DNA of 64,000 nucleotides. Origin: Rhizobiaceae bacterium (GTDB taxonomy: Bacteria > Pseudomonadota > Alphaproteobacteria > Rhizobiales > Rhizobiaceae). Location of the stretch: the NCBI GenBank assembly GCA_023953775.1, contig JAMLJD010000001.1:103380-167379 (forward strand), given 5' to 3'. Positions 20,380-31,756 of the stretch are shown here, one piece after another (within the stretch, counting starts at the first letter, position 1; each line of letters opens with the position of its first letter). The position numbers were made by a program, and so were the translations under genes. Below the pieces are notes generated by a model. It was given only the letters and a program-made list of their open reading frames with translations, had not been told where the DNA came from and searched no databases.

Positions 20380-20955
20380 GTGAAGAAGCCCGACATCACG
20401 ACCATCGCCAAGCCGGACATGATGACCGCGCTGGCCGGAACAATCGTCAGCCTCGCCGCCACCGGCGCGGTCGCGGCCCTCACCGCGCGCCGGGGCGGCG
20501 ACAGCTATGGCGGCATCGCGCGCTATCTGCCCGACACGCCCTCGTGGGGCGGACGCGAAAGCTGGTGGGGCTCGGACTGGCGCGGTGCTGACTGGCGCGC
20601 CCTGTCGCGGCGCCCGCGCGGCGCATGGCGCTCGGCGCGCGATGCCGGCGCGGATGCCTGGCAGCGTGCTTCCGACCGGTTGCCCGCGCTCGATGTCGGC
20701 GACTGGATGCCGTCGCGCATGCCCGGCATGCTGCCGGCAATGCTGGCTGGCGGTGCCATCGTTGCGGGACTGGCGGCCGTTGCCGACCACATTTATCGCC
20801 CCGCGCAGTTCACGCCGTCGAAGGACAGCCCGCTGCCGGAGCGCACCGCAACCGGAGCATTGGCGGTTCTTGCTCTGGGGCTCGCCGCCGGCGCCGTGGC
20901 GGCTTATGCCTCGGAGCCCGAACCGAAACGCGGCCTGGCGCGCTGGTTCGGCTGA
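20380..20955 (+). CDS. Small membrane protein of unknown function
   Basis: About 191 residues with three hydrophobic helices (roughly 15-35, 115-137 and 155-177, the latter two Ala/Gly-rich) separated by a Trp- and Arg-rich stretch (SWGGRESWWGSDWRGADWR) in the first loop. No family recognised. GTG at 20380 is preferred over GTG 20374 because GGGGAG lies eight bases before it. It lies between the tandem repeats and the convergent lytic transglycosylase gene; nothing suggests a shared function. Confidence 0.66.
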   Translation: MKKPDITTIAKPDMMTALAGTIVSLAATGAVAALTARRGGDSYGGIARYLPDTPSWGGRESWWGSDWRGADWRALSRRPRGAWRSARDAGADAWQRASDRLPALDVGDWMPSRMPGMLPAMLAGGAIVAGLAAVADHIYRPAQFTPSKDSPLPERTATGALAVLALGLAAGAVAAYASEPEPKRGLARWFG

Positions 20956-20967
20956 GCCGGTCTGCGC

Positions 20968-21648
20968 TCAGCCGCGGCGGCGCTTGCGGTCCTTGCCGAG
21001 GCCGGTTTCCTCGAGCAGGCCCTTGCGCTTGGCGTCGTAATAGTAGCCGCGCGAATAATACCGCACCGCGAGGTCCTGGTTGCCGTCGGCGGTCAGATAG
21101 GCCCCGCGCAGATATTTCACGGCGTAGCGCAGGTTGGTCTCGGCATCGAGCAGCCCGTGGGCCGGGCCGGCATAGCCCATGCCGCGCGCGGTATCGTGGC
21201 GGATCTGCATCAGCCCCCAATAGGGTCCGTTGCGCGCCCCCGGATCGAAGGTGCTCTCGCGCTTCACCACGCGGCGGACCAGTTCCACCGGCACGTCGTA
21301 ATGCGTCGCATAGCGCGCGATCAGCGCGTCGAGTTCGGCGCTGCGCGGCGCCACCGGGCGGACCAGGCCGGCGGTGGCGGCAAAGTCGGTTTCCGCGAAC
21401 TGAGCCGCGCCGCGCCCGTCTGGCGTTCGCCCGGCGAACGATGCCGGCGTGAAAGCGACCGTATCGGGAAGCTCGGCATCCGGCGGCGCCGTTTCGGCGG
21501 CCATGCTGCGCGCGGCCAGCCCGTCGGAAGGCGCTACGCCGGTCAGGAGATCGCCGCCGGTCGCGCTGCAGCCTGCGAGCACGCTTGCCGCCAGCATGGC
21601 GCCCAGCGCCGAAGTCGGAATGAGATGAGCCAAGGTCAACCTGCCCAT
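20968..21648 (-). CDS. Lytic transglycosylase lipoprotein (SLT domain)
   Basis: Cleaves peptidoglycan with formation of 1,6-anhydro-muramyl products. The N-terminus is a lipoprotein signal with lipobox VLAGC (Cys27), so the enzyme should be anchored to a membrane facing the periplasm. A low-complexity linker leads to the SLT fold at about 105-205: catalytic Glu in VVKRESTFDP, then NGPYWGLMQI, the central AETNLRYAVKYLR and the closing DLAVRYYSRGYYY. All the usual landmarks are present; length (226) is at the short end of the family. A basic tail KDRKRRRG ends the protein. Confidence 0.9.
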   Translation of the reverse strand: MGRLTLAHLIPTSALGAMLAASVLAGCSATGGDLLTGVAPSDGLAARSMAAETAPPDAELPDTVAFTPASFAGRTPDGRGAAQFAETDFAATAGLVRPVAPRSAELDALIARYATHYDVPVELVRRVVKRESTFDPGARNGPYWGLMQIRHDTARGMGYAGPAHGLLDAETNLRYAVKYLRGAYLTADGNQDLAVRYYSRGYYYDAKRKGLLEETGLGKDRKRRRG

Positions 21649-21793
21649 TGAATGGTCTGCCCCCTGCCCGCCCCTCCATATCGCGTTGCCGTCACATGCG
21701 CAATCCGGGTTCAGGACTTGTCAGGAAACGGGTGTTCGCGCTTTGTGCCGACATGCCAGACATGCTAGAAACGACGGTGAAAGGCATCCCGTG

Positions 21794-22351
21794 ATGAGCG
21801 ATCGTTTCCGCCACATCTTCGAAACAGCCGCCGGCTGGTGCGGCATCGCCTGGGGGCCTGCCGGCGTCACCGGCTTCGTCCTGCCGATGCGCGACCCTAC
21901 AGCGGTCGAAAACAGGCTGGCGTCCAAGGGCGGCGATACAGAGCCCATCGACGCTCCTCGTGGGGATGCCGCGCTCTGGGTTGCAGCCGTTCGCCGCTAC
22001 TATGACGGCGAGGCGGCCGAGTTCGATGACGTTGCCGTCGACCTGTCGGCGCTCGACGCCTTCGACCGCGACATTCTGGAGGCCGCGCGGCGTCTCGCCC
22101 ATGGCGAGACGACCACCTACGGCGAACTCTCCGCGCGTGCCGGACATCCCGGCAAGGCGCGCGAGACCGGCGCCGCCCTCGGGCGCAATCCGGTTCCGCT
22201 CATCGTGCCGTGCCACCGCATCCTCGCCGCCGGCAACAAGATAGGCGGGTTCTCCGCGCCCGGCGGCAGCACGACCAAGGAGCGCATGCTCGCGCTGGAA
22301 GGCGTGCGCCTCGGCCCGCCCCCGTCCGCCCAGGCTTCCTTCGGCTTCTGA
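21794..22351 (+). CDS. ogt: Methylated-DNA--protein-cysteine S-methyltransferase
   Basis: Suicide DNA repair enzyme that removes alkyl groups from O6-guanine. The C-terminal domain has the winged helix YGELSARAGHPGKARETGAALGRNP and the acceptor site PLIVPCHRILAAGNKIGGFSAPGG with Cys140. The N-terminal ribonuclease-like domain is present but short, as in stand-alone Ogt proteins (185 residues). ATG 21794 was chosen as the start because residues upstream in the same frame are not family-like; GTG 21791 is also possible. Monocistronic by appearance; no Ada-type regulator nearby. Confidence 0.93.
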   Translation: MSDRFRHIFETAAGWCGIAWGPAGVTGFVLPMRDPTAVENRLASKGGDTEPIDAPRGDAALWVAAVRRYYDGEAAEFDDVAVDLSALDAFDRDILEAARRLAHGETTTYGELSARAGHPGKARETGAALGRNPVPLIVPCHRILAAGNKIGGFSAPGGSTTKERMLALEGVRLGPPPSAQASFGF

Positions 22352-22475
22352 CTCAACGTCAGGCTGCGGCCGGTTGCGCAGCGATTCGAGCGCCGCCATA
22401 CTCAATGCACCTGATTCGTTTTCGGTCCGCGTACGCCACAGCGTAAGACGAAAAGACAAAGTGGACCGCGCATCC

Positions 22476-22688
22476 ATGCTCAAGCCTCCCGACGACACGG
22501 TCAAACGCCGTCTGACCGAGCGCTCCCACATCATCATCGCCGTAGCCTTCCTGATCGAACGCGGCATTTCGCGCGACGACATCGCGGAGGAACTGGCCCG
22601 CTGTTACTATGTCGACATGGACGAGCTGAACGACGTGCTGGCAGGCATTCCCGTTTCGAACCCGGTACCGTTCGCGGCGGTCGCCTGA
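22476..22688 (+). CDS. Small conserved-looking hypothetical protein
   Basis: 70 residues, soluble, helical: TVKRRLTERSHIIIAVAFLIERGISRDDIAEELARCYYVDMDELNDVL in outline, which reads like a compact three-helix domain with a possible HTH-like segment (GISRDDIAEELA). I do not recognise a named family. GTG at 22461 is an alternative start in the same frame. It follows ogt by about 125 bp and precedes another hypothetical gene by 115 bp in the same direction. Confidence 0.62.
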   Translation: MLKPPDDTVKRRLTERSHIIIAVAFLIERGISRDDIAEELARCYYVDMDELNDVLAGIPVSNPVPFAAVA

Positions 22689-22802
22689 CCACCAGGCGGT
22701 TTCGCGACAATTCGATTCAATTTGACGGCCCCCACTGAACGCCGTCTACAGGTCTCACACGTAAGAAGCCCCTCACAAACATTGCTTTATGGGGGCAAGA
22801 AG

Positions 22803-23294
22803 ATGCTGTTGGGACTTCTCGGAGGTTCATCCTACCCGCCAAGCGGTTCGACGACGAACCCGCCCGCCGAACCGGCGGATACAGGCCAGTCGACACAGGA
22901 ACCGGCGAACACGTCTCCCGAAGAGCAGACCACATCGCCGGGCTCAGGGACGCCGACGACGGGAGCGCCCACTGCCCAGCAGCCGAACGCCGGCTCTGCG
23001 CCCAACCGAAAGATCGACTACGTCGCAGCAACGGCAACGAGACCCGCCGGCGATCTCGACGAACCAGCGGGCGATGAAGACTGGGCACGGCGCGCCGCGC
23101 AGGCCAATGTCGACCGCGAACGCACGATGGCCTGGATCGCCAAGATCAAACGGTCCGATGTTTCGGAAACGCTGACGCTGATGCGTCCGGAAAAGGCATC
23201 AAGCGGCACGGGCTACGAAGCGGCGGTCTCGGCCTATGGCGAAACCGCCTCGATCCATCGCGCCAATCCGAACGAGCCGCCGAAGGCAGCCTGA
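22803..23294 (+). CDS. Hypothetical protein with disordered Pro/Thr-rich half
   Basis: 163 residues. Residues 1-95 are low complexity (Pro, Thr, Gly, Gln, Ala), the C-terminal 65 residues form a more ordered segment with ARRAAQANVDRERTMAWIAKIKR. No signal peptide or membrane helix is convincing; MLLGLLGGSS is a weak hydrophobic start. Start chosen at ATG 22803 because GGGGGC-AAGAAG directly precedes it. No family or context. Confidence 0.6.
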   Translation: MLLGLLGGSSYPPSGSTTNPPAEPADTGQSTQEPANTSPEEQTTSPGSGTPTTGAPTAQQPNAGSAPNRKIDYVAATATRPAGDLDEPAGDEDWARRAAQANVDRERTMAWIAKIKRSDVSETLTLMRPEKASSGTGYEAAVSAYGETASIHRANPNEPPKAA

Positions 23295-23328
23295 AGTCGC
23301 GCGTGATCGTCCAACCCTGCCGGCCGCT

Positions 23329-24423
<1,095 letters not shown>

Positions 24424-24438
24424 GCGGATTTCCGCCCC

Positions 24439-25275
24439 TTATTTTTCCGTCTCGACGAGGCCCTTGACGAAGAGCCTCTGCATGAACACGACCACCGCGA
24501 TCGGCGGCAGGATAGCCATCAGCGCCGACGCCATCGTGATCGGCCAGTTGCCGTAGTCGTCCGCCGTCGGGATCATCTGGTTGAGCCCCATGACGATCGT
24601 GTTCATCTCCGGCCGCGTCGTGATGAGCAGCGGCCACAGATACTGGTTCCAGCCATAGATGAAGAGGATGACGAACAGCGCCGCGATGTTGGTCACCGAC
24701 AGCGGCAGCAGGATATCCTTGAAGAACCGCAGCGGTCCTGCTCCGTCCACCCGCGCAGCCTCCACGAGCTCGTCGGGGATTGTCATGAAGAACTGCCGGA
24801 ACAGGAAGGTCGCGGTCGCCGATGCGATCAGCGGCAGGATCAGCCCGGTATAGCTGTTGAGCATCTTCAACGACGCGACGACCTCGTAGGTCGGCACGAT
24901 GCGCACTTCGACGGGCAGCATCAGCGTCATGAAGATCGCCCAGAAGGCGAGCATCCTGAAAGGAAACCGGAAATACACGATCGCATAGGCGGAGATGATC
25001 GAGATGGCGATCTTGCCGATCGCGATGCCCATCGCCATCACCAGGGAATTGAACATCATCGTCGCCGCGCCGACATTCGTGCCTTCGGTTATGGCGGTCA
25101 CGAAATTATCGACGAGATGAGGCCCGGGCACGAGCGGCATCGGTGGACGGATGATCTCGCGATGGCTGACGCTCGCCGCCACGAAGGCGAGATAGATCGG
25201 AAAGCACATCACCGCGATGCCGGCGATCAGCACCACATGCGAGATGATTGTTCCTATGCCGCGTTTTTCGACCAT
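24439..25275 (-). CDS. ugpE: sn-Glycerol-3-phosphate ABC transporter, permease UgpE
   Basis: Inner-membrane permease of the MalG type with six predicted helices in 278 residues. The EAA loop that docks on the ATPase is seen as DELVEAARVDGAGPLRFFKDILLP. ATG 25275 is preceded by GAGGAGCAGGG, which decides the start over the in-frame upstream codon at 25308 that would overlap ugpA. Ten bases separate it from ugpA and fifteen from ugpC, so all four genes form one transcript. Confidence 0.94.
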   Translation of the reverse strand: MVEKRGIGTIISHVVLIAGIAVMCFPIYLAFVAASVSHREIIRPPMPLVPGPHLVDNFVTAITEGTNVGAATMMFNSLVMAMGIAIGKIAISIISAYAIVYFRFPFRMLAFWAIFMTLMLPVEVRIVPTYEVVASLKMLNSYTGLILPLIASATATFLFRQFFMTIPDELVEAARVDGAGPLRFFKDILLPLSVTNIAALFVILFIYGWNQYLWPLLITTRPEMNTIVMGLNQMIPTADDYGNWPITMASALMAILPPIAVVVFMQRLFVKGLVETEK

Positions 25276-25285
25276 GCCCTGCTCC

Positions 25286-26167
25286 TCAATAGTGGACACG
25301 CCGCTCAATGAAGCGGAACTGGATGACGGTAAGCACGGCGACGACGATCATCAGAATGACCGACTGCGCCGCCGAGGAGCCGAGATCCTGGCCGACGAAG
25401 CCGTCGGCATAGACCTTGTAGACGAGCACCGTGGTCGACCGGCCCGGTCCCCCGGAGGTCATGGTATGGATGATGCCGAACGTGTCGAAGAACGCGTAGG
25501 TGAGGTTCACGACCAGCAGGAAGAAGGTCGTCGGCGAAAGCAGCGGAAACACGATCGTCCAGAAACGCCGCCACTTGCCGGCGCCGTCGATCGCGGCGGC
25601 CTCGATCAGGCTTTTCGGGATTGCCTGCAGGCCGGCGAGAAAGAACAGGAAATTGTAGCTCACCTGTTTCCAGGCGGCCGCGATCACCACCAGCGTCATC
25701 GCCTGGCCACCGTCGAGCACAGGGTTCCAGTTGTAGCCCGACGCCTTCATGTAATAGGCGAGCACGCCGAAGGACGGCTGGAACATGAACAGCCAGAGCA
25801 CGCCGGCAATCGCCGGGGCCACGGCATACGGCCAGATCAGCAGCATCTTGTAGGTGCTCGACCCCTTGATCACCTGGTCGGCCATGACCGCCAGAAGCAG
25901 CGAGAACGACATCGATATGGCGGTGACGGCGATCGTGAAGACGGCAGTCGTCTGAAAAGACTGCAGGTAATACGGGTCGGACAGAAGATGCTTGAAATTG
26001 TCGAACCAGACGAACCGTGAGCTCAGGCCGAACGGATCGGGCAGCAGCAGCGACTGGTACAACGCCTGGATTGCCGGCCAGAAGAAAAAGACGACCGTCA
26101 CTGCGATCTGCGGCAGCAGAAGCACATAGGGCAGCACCTTGTTGTCGAAGGTGACGCGTTTTTCCAT
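25286..26167 (-). CDS. ugpA: sn-Glycerol-3-phosphate ABC transporter, permease UgpA
   Basis: MalF-type partner permease, 293 residues, six helices beginning at [19 protein letters not shown]. The EAA loop is [21 protein letters not shown]. The long first periplasmic loop (about 30-75) is typical for UgpA. It follows ugpB by 59 bp and is immediately followed by ugpE. Confidence 0.94.
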   Translation of the reverse strand: MEKRVTFDNKVLPYVLLLPQIAVTVVFFFWPAIQALYQSLLLPDPFGLSSRFVWFDNFKHLLSDPYYLQSFQTTAVFTIAVTAISMSFSLLLAVMADQVIKGSSTYKMLLIWPYAVAPAIAGVLWLFMFQPSFGVLAYYMKASGYNWNPVLDGGQAMTLVVIAAAWKQVSYNFLFFLAGLQAIPKSLIEAAAIDGAGKWRRFWTIVFPLLSPTTFFLLVVNLTYAFFDTFGIIHTMTSGGPGRSTTVLVYKVYADGFVGQDLGSSAAQSVILMIVVAVLTVIQFRFIERRVHY

Positions 26168-26226
26168 GAGATTATCCGGTCGGGACGGACGCGGCCGAAC
26201 GGGTCGGCCGCGTCACGCGAATGGGT

Positions 26227-27549
26227 TTATCGAACCGACTGCTCGAAGCGACGCAGCAACTCGTTGCCGCGTTCCACGGCCGTGTCGAGAGCCGCCTTCG
26301 GTTCCTTCTGGCCCTGCCAGACGGCCTCGAGTTCTTCGTCGATGATCGTGCGTATCTGGTCGTAATTGCCGAGCCGCACACCCTTCGAGTTTTCCGTCGG
26401 CTCCTTGCCGGTCATCTGGATGATGGCGATGTCGGTGCCCGGGTTCTCGTCGTAGAAGCCCTGCTCCTTGGTCAGCTCATAGGCGGCATTGGTGATCGGC
26501 AGATAGCCGGTGTCCTGATGCCACTTGGCCTGGATTTCGGGGCTGGAGAGGAAGGACAGGAACTTGGCGACGCCCTTGTATTCCTCCGACTCGTGGCCGG
26601 CCATCACCCACAGCGACGCACCGCCGATGATGGTGTTGAAAGGCGCGCCCTCGACATCGTCCCAATAAGGCAGGTTCGAAATCGCGAACGGAAACTCGGC
26701 TTCCTTCTTCACACCGGCATAGCCGGCCGAGGACTCGGTATAGAAAGCGCATTCGCCGGCGCGGAAGCGGGCCCCGCCCTCATTGCGCCGTCCGGCATAC
26801 TGGAAGCTGCCGTCCTTGGCCCATTCGGCAAGCATGCCGACATGCTTGACCTGAAGATCGGAATTGAAGGCCAGTTCGGTGTTGAAGCCACCGAAGCCGT
26901 TAGCCTGGGTGGCGAACGGCACGTTGTGATAGGCGCTCATCGATTCGAGATGGACCCAGGACTGCCAGGCCGTCGTGATCGGACAGGTCGAGCCAGATGC
27001 CTTGATCTTGGCGATCAGCTCCTTCATCTCGCTCCAGGTCCTGGGCTTGGTTTCGGGATCGATGCCCGCCGTCTTGAGAGCGTCCTTGTTGATGTAGAGC
27101 ACCGGCGTCGACGAATTGTAGGGCAGCGACAGCATGTTGCCCTCCGGGTCGGTGTAGTAGCCGGCGACGGCCGCCAGGTAGACGCTCGGATCGAATGTTT
27201 CGCCGGCTTCGCCGAAGACCTCGTAGACCGGCTTGATCGCGCCCTTGGCGGCCATCATCGTCGCCGTTCCGACTTCGAACACCTGGAGGATGTGCGGCTG
27301 CTCGCCGGCACGGAACGCCGCAATGCCGGCATTCAGCGTCTCGGAGTAGTTGCCCTTGTTCGTCGCGACCACCTCATATTCGTCCTGCGACGAATTGAAC
27401 TTGGCGACCTGCTCGTCCAGCAGCTCGCCGAGGCGCCCGCCCATGGCGTGCCACCACTGAACCTGCGTCTTGGCGTCTGCCGCGCCGGCAAATGCCGGAA
27501 GCGCGATCGCAACTGCCGTTGCGAGTTTGAGAATGGTGCGGAGTTTCAT
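26227..27549 (-). CDS. ugpB: sn-Glycerol-3-phosphate ABC transporter, binding protein
   Basis: Periplasmic binding protein (440 residues) with Sec signal at 1-26 (ILKLATAVAIALPAFAGAADA). UgpB hallmarks are present: QVQWWHAMGG near the mature start, the FNSSQDEYEVVATNKGNYSETLNAGIAAFRAG block, GAASLWVM-like IIGGASLWVMAGH and the C-terminal LGNYDQIRTIIDEELEAVW. First gene of ugpBAEC. ATG 27549 follows a GGGAGAGAAG ribosome site. The Pho box 55-72 bp upstream predicts induction by phosphate starvation through PhoB. Confidence 0.95.
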   Translation of the reverse strand: MKLRTILKLATAVAIALPAFAGAADAKTQVQWWHAMGGRLGELLDEQVAKFNSSQDEYEVVATNKGNYSETLNAGIAAFRAGEQPHILQVFEVGTATMMAAKGAIKPVYEVFGEAGETFDPSVYLAAVAGYYTDPEGNMLSLPYNSSTPVLYINKDALKTAGIDPETKPRTWSEMKELIAKIKASGSTCPITTAWQSWVHLESMSAYHNVPFATQANGFGGFNTELAFNSDLQVKHVGMLAEWAKDGSFQYAGRRNEGGARFRAGECAFYTESSAGYAGVKKEAEFPFAISNLPYWDDVEGAPFNTIIGGASLWVMAGHESEEYKGVAKFLSFLSSPEIQAKWHQDTGYLPITNAAYELTKEQGFYDENPGTDIAIIQMTGKEPTENSKGVRLGNYDQIRTIIDEELEAVWQGQKEPKAALDTAVERGNELLRRFEQSVR

Positions 27550-27603
27550 GCTTCTCTCCCGTTTATCCACCGGTTGAACACCGGCCGTTATTGGTGGGCT
27601 TTT

Positions 27604-27621
27604 GTTACCGCCGGATGACAA
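27604..27621 (-). promoter_or_regulatory. Pho box upstream of ugpB
   Basis: Minus strand reads TTGTCAT-CCGG-CGGTAAC, two 7-bp direct half-sites spaced by 4 bp, close to the PhoB consensus CTGTCAT-N4-CTGT(A/C)A(T/C). It lies 55 bp upstream of the ugpB start codon, the expected place for activation of a phosphate-responsive operon. Confidence 0.72.
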
Positions 27622-27700
27622 CACCCGACGGCGGGCATGTCTATCCCCCTTGATGGATGCACCGCAGCAAAAAAGAACACCGGCTAAGGACCGGCGAGGA

Positions 27701-28321
27701 TCAGGACGCGGAGGCTCCCGTCCACTCCAGCGGAACGTGGCCGGGATCGTCGGCCACGCGCGACAGCCATGCCGAGATCGCCGGATAGCGCGCGAGATCG
27801 TAGCCGCCTTCGGGCGCGACATGCGTGTAGGCATAGAGCGCGATGTCGGCGATCGTCAGCATGTCGCCGGCCAGGAACGGCGTCTCGTGAAGCCGCGTTT
27901 CCATGATCGCGAACGCCCGGTCGCCGCTGTCGAGCAGCGCCTGCATACGCTCTGGCGAGGCCTCCGACGCACGCCCTGGATAGCGCAGGATGGACCGTCT
28001 GACGGCCACGTAAGGCTCGTGGCTGTACTGCTCGAAGAACAGCCACTGGCATATCAACGCGCGATGATAGCGGTCCGAACCGAAGAACCGGGTGCCGTCG
28101 GCAAGATAGATCAGGATCGCGTTCGATTCGGCGAGCAGCCGCCCGTCATCGAGCTCCAGCAGCGGCACCTTGCCGTTCGGATTCTTGGCGAGATAGCCGG
28201 CCGATCTCGTCGACCCGTCGAGCGAACTCGTCTCGACATGCTCGAACGCCAGCCCGAGCTTGGCGAGCAGGAGACGCGGCTTGTAGCAATTGCCGCTGTC
28301 GGTCATTCCGTAAAGCTTCAT
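27701..28321 (-). CDS. Glutathione S-transferase family protein
   Basis: 206 residues. N-terminal thioredoxin-like domain (1-78) begins MKLYGMTDSGNCYKPRLLL, with the glutathione-binding cis-Pro segment GKVPLLELDDGRLLAESNAI at about 50-70; C-terminal helical domain (about 88-200) contains FLAGDMLTIADIALYAY. Ser10 of DSGN is the probable catalytic residue (Ser-type GST). The start is fixed by this typical N-terminus. Substrate unknown; single gene, downstream of and in the same direction as the EAL genes but with a 120-bp gap. Confidence 0.92.
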   Translation of the reverse strand: MKLYGMTDSGNCYKPRLLLAKLGLAFEHVETSSLDGSTRSAGYLAKNPNGKVPLLELDDGRLLAESNAILIYLADGTRFFGSDRYHRALICQWLFFEQYSHEPYVAVRRSILRYPGRASEASPERMQALLDSGDRAFAIMETRLHETPFLAGDMLTIADIALYAYTHVAPEGGYDLARYPAISAWLSRVADDPGHVPLEWTGASAS

Positions 28322-28441
28322 GGTCGCGCCTTCCCCGAATCGGCGGCAGTATCGTGTCGGAGGCGCGCCACGACCAACGATTTGTTTTGAGGAACCGTTC
28401 ACCGCCGTTCATGGTTACCCGGCTCAAGGGCGCGCGCGAAC

Positions 28442-29308
28442 TTAGCGAAAAAGCGAGACGACGACCGCTTTCCGGCCGACAAGGTCGTCGAGCATCAGCG
28501 GCGTTTCGGGGAAGATCGAGCCGACGAGTTTCGGCTGGGCGAACAGATAGCCCTGGAAGATCGACGCGCCGACATCGATGGCCGCGCGAAGCTGGGCAGC
28601 CGTTTCGATGCCCTCGACGACCACCTGGCAACCCTGCTCGACGAGCCGCGCGACCAGCGTCGTCAAAAGTCGCAGCGCGGCTGGCGCAGACGCGATGCGC
28701 CGGAAAAGTGTGCCGTCTATCTTGACGAATTCGGGATCGACCAACGCGACACGTTCGAGCGTCGAATAGCCGGCACCGAAATCGTCGATAGCGAGGCGGA
28801 TACCGCACGCCCGGATCCGCGCCGCGAGCGTCACCAGAGCACTCCGGTCAAGCGCTTCGAGCTCGGTTATCTCGCAGACGAGGTAGCGGGTATCGAGTTC
28901 GATCTCGTGCAGCCGCTTTTCCATGTGATCGATATGGGCGAGCGCGGTGTCGAGCGCGCCATGGGCATGCGACCCGAAATTGAAGAACAGCTCCAGGCCG
29001 GCAACGCCGTTGTTGTGATAGTTGCGCAGGTGAAGTGCCCGGCAGATGCGCTCGGCACGCAGACGTTCCCCGGCCGGAACCGCGCCGAAGAACTCGATTG
29101 GACGGACTGGCTTACCGTCGCGGAAAGGCCGTGCAAGCCCTTCGGCAGCGAACGGAACCAGCCTGTCTGCTTCGAGCCGGTAGATGGGCTGGTACGCGCT
29201 CTTCAGCACGAACGGACCGAACAACCCGCTTTCGATGCCAACCTCGTCGACCACGAACGGGCCGCCGGCCGGGCTGACGCTGATCTGGGGCGGGGTGGCT
29301 GCACTCAT
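28442..29308 (-). CDS. EAL-domain protein (c-di-GMP phosphodiesterase family)
   Basis: Single EAL domain, 288 residues, no sensor domain. Landmarks: AAEGLARPF in place of EALxR, FFNFGS for the Asn of strand 2, CEITELEALD, IDDFGAGYSTL for the metal-binding DDFGTG, VKIDGTLFR, and VVEGIET. Metal and substrate residues (Glu, Asn, Glu, DD, Lys, Glu) look conserved, so hydrolysis of c-di-GMP is plausible, although the EGL variant and missing loop-6 details leave doubt. It is followed in the same strand order by a second, more divergent EAL gene upstream, 70 bp away. Confidence 0.88.
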   Translation of the reverse strand: MSAATPPQISVSPAGGPFVVDEVGIESGLFGPFVLKSAYQPIYRLEADRLVPFAAEGLARPFRDGKPVRPIEFFGAVPAGERLRAERICRALHLRNYHNNGVAGLELFFNFGSHAHGALDTALAHIDHMEKRLHEIELDTRYLVCEITELEALDRSALVTLAARIRACGIRLAIDDFGAGYSTLERVALVDPEFVKIDGTLFRRIASAPAALRLLTTLVARLVEQGCQVVVEGIETAAQLRAAIDVGASIFQGYLFAQPKLVGSIFPETPLMLDDLVGRKAVVVSLFR

Positions 29309-29380
29309 CACGGCCTATCTAGCCGCAGATTTCTTTTCAGGAGGTGAATGACGCCGGCCGGTTGGACGTGATTGCGAACG

Positions 29381-30349
29381 TCAGGCTTCGAAGCTTCGCC
29401 GGCGGCCGAATGTCCTGGGAGGTTGCGGCTTCGGACGGGCGGTTGACGGACCATGGCCGTCGGACGCTTCACCGACATGGGCGGATGGTTCACTGGCCAG
29501 GATCGCAGCGCCCTCGGACCGGCCGCTGCGGAAGACCGCGAAGCTGGTGGGCGCCAGCTCGGGGCGCGCCAGGACGTATCCCTGAACCATCGAGGCGCCA
29601 GACCGCTCGGCGAGATCAAGCTGCCAGCCTTCCTCGATCCCCTCGAACACGGTGCTGATGCCGCGCCCGGCGAACTGCGAAACCATGGTCGACAAAAGCG
29701 CGAAGCCCGGGCCGGACTCCATCAGGTGCGTGATCCACTGCGCGTCAAACTTGACGATGTCGGGTTGCAGTTCCTCGATCCGCCGGATGTCGGAATCCTC
29801 GGCGCCATAATCGTCGACGGCGATCTTGAAGCCATGCGCGCGCAGCGCTCGCACGAAGGCATGGAGCGCGGCATTGGAATGCGAGCGCTGTTCCGTCACC
29901 TCGCACACGATGCGCGCCGGATCGATATCGGCCTCGTGCAACACGAGCCGCATGTCGCGCAGCGCCTTGTCGATGATCTCGTTTTCGCTGAACAGCGACG
30001 GATCGAAATTGACGAACACCATCACCTGGGGATCGAGGCAGGCGCCGGCGTTCAGAAGATGCAGGGTGCGGGTCAGCGTCTCGACGTGAAACCGGTCGGC
30101 GGCCGGCACGCCGTTGAAGAACTGGCCAGGCGAAACCGACTCGCCATCGCGGAATGGCCGGACGAGCCCCTCGAACGCGGCGACGGCCAGTTTTCCCGAA
30201 CCGAACGCGAAGATCGGCTGGAAGGCCGAGCGAAGCTGGTATGTTCCCCAGATTCCCACCGACGTTCCGTCGTCCTGCCGGACGATATGAGCCAGGCCAA
30301 CACTGCGCGACAAGGCAACGATCCGCGATTTGATTGCAATCGTCGTCAC
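29381..30349 (-). CDS. Divergent EAL-domain protein
   Basis: About 322 residues. EAL landmarks are altered: FEGLVRPF, VNFDPS, CEVTEQ, AVDDYGAEDSDI instead of DDFGTGYS, VKFDAQWI instead of K-D-G, and VFEGIEE. The second metal Asp pair is kept but loop 6, which orders the active site, is degenerate, so the protein may bind c-di-GMP without cutting it. The C-terminal 50 residues are Pro/Arg-rich and disordered. Start is uncertain: GTG 30349 is the first codon giving a reasonable N-terminus; the frame is open to TTG 30472, which would overlap the divergent aminotransferase promoter. Same direction as the preceding EAL gene. Confidence 0.82.
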   Translation of the reverse strand: MTTIAIKSRIVALSRSVGLAHIVRQDDGTSVGIWGTYQLRSAFQPIFAFGSGKLAVAAFEGLVRPFRDGESVSPGQFFNGVPAADRFHVETLTRTLHLLNAGACLDPQVMVFVNFDPSLFSENEIIDKALRDMRLVLHEADIDPARIVCEVTEQRSHSNAALHAFVRALRAHGFKIAVDDYGAEDSDIRRIEELQPDIVKFDAQWITHLMESGPGFALLSTMVSQFAGRGISTVFEGIEEGWQLDLAERSGASMVQGYVLARPELAPTSFAVFRSGRSEGAAILASEPSAHVGEASDGHGPSTARPKPQPPRTFGRRRSFEA

Positions 30350-30441
30350 ACTGTCACGGAAGTTTTTACCATTCGTTAACGCTGATCCATCCGGTGCAGT
30401 GGCGTCTGGCTCTTGCGCATCGACGCGCGATCGGACATTAG

Positions 30442-31701
<1,260 letters not shown>

Positions 31702-31708
31702 CGCATGT

Positions 31709-31738
31709 ACCAGGCCAGGCCCACAGGCCGGGCCTGGT
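31709..31738 (+). terminator. Hairpin after aspartate aminotransferase
   Basis: ACCAGGCC-A-GGCC, loop CACA, GGCC-G-GGCCTGGT: a 13-bp stem with one mismatch, 8 bp after the stop. The U-tract is poor (CCCUUCGUUU), so termination may be partial. Confidence 0.55.
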
Positions 31739-31756
31739 CCCTTCGTTTGGGGCCCC

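Noticed and set aside
19947..20483. Open frames on both strands through the 98-bp repeats
   Set aside because: Period close to a multiple of three and high GC keep frames open; repetitive Arg-rich text and no start signals.
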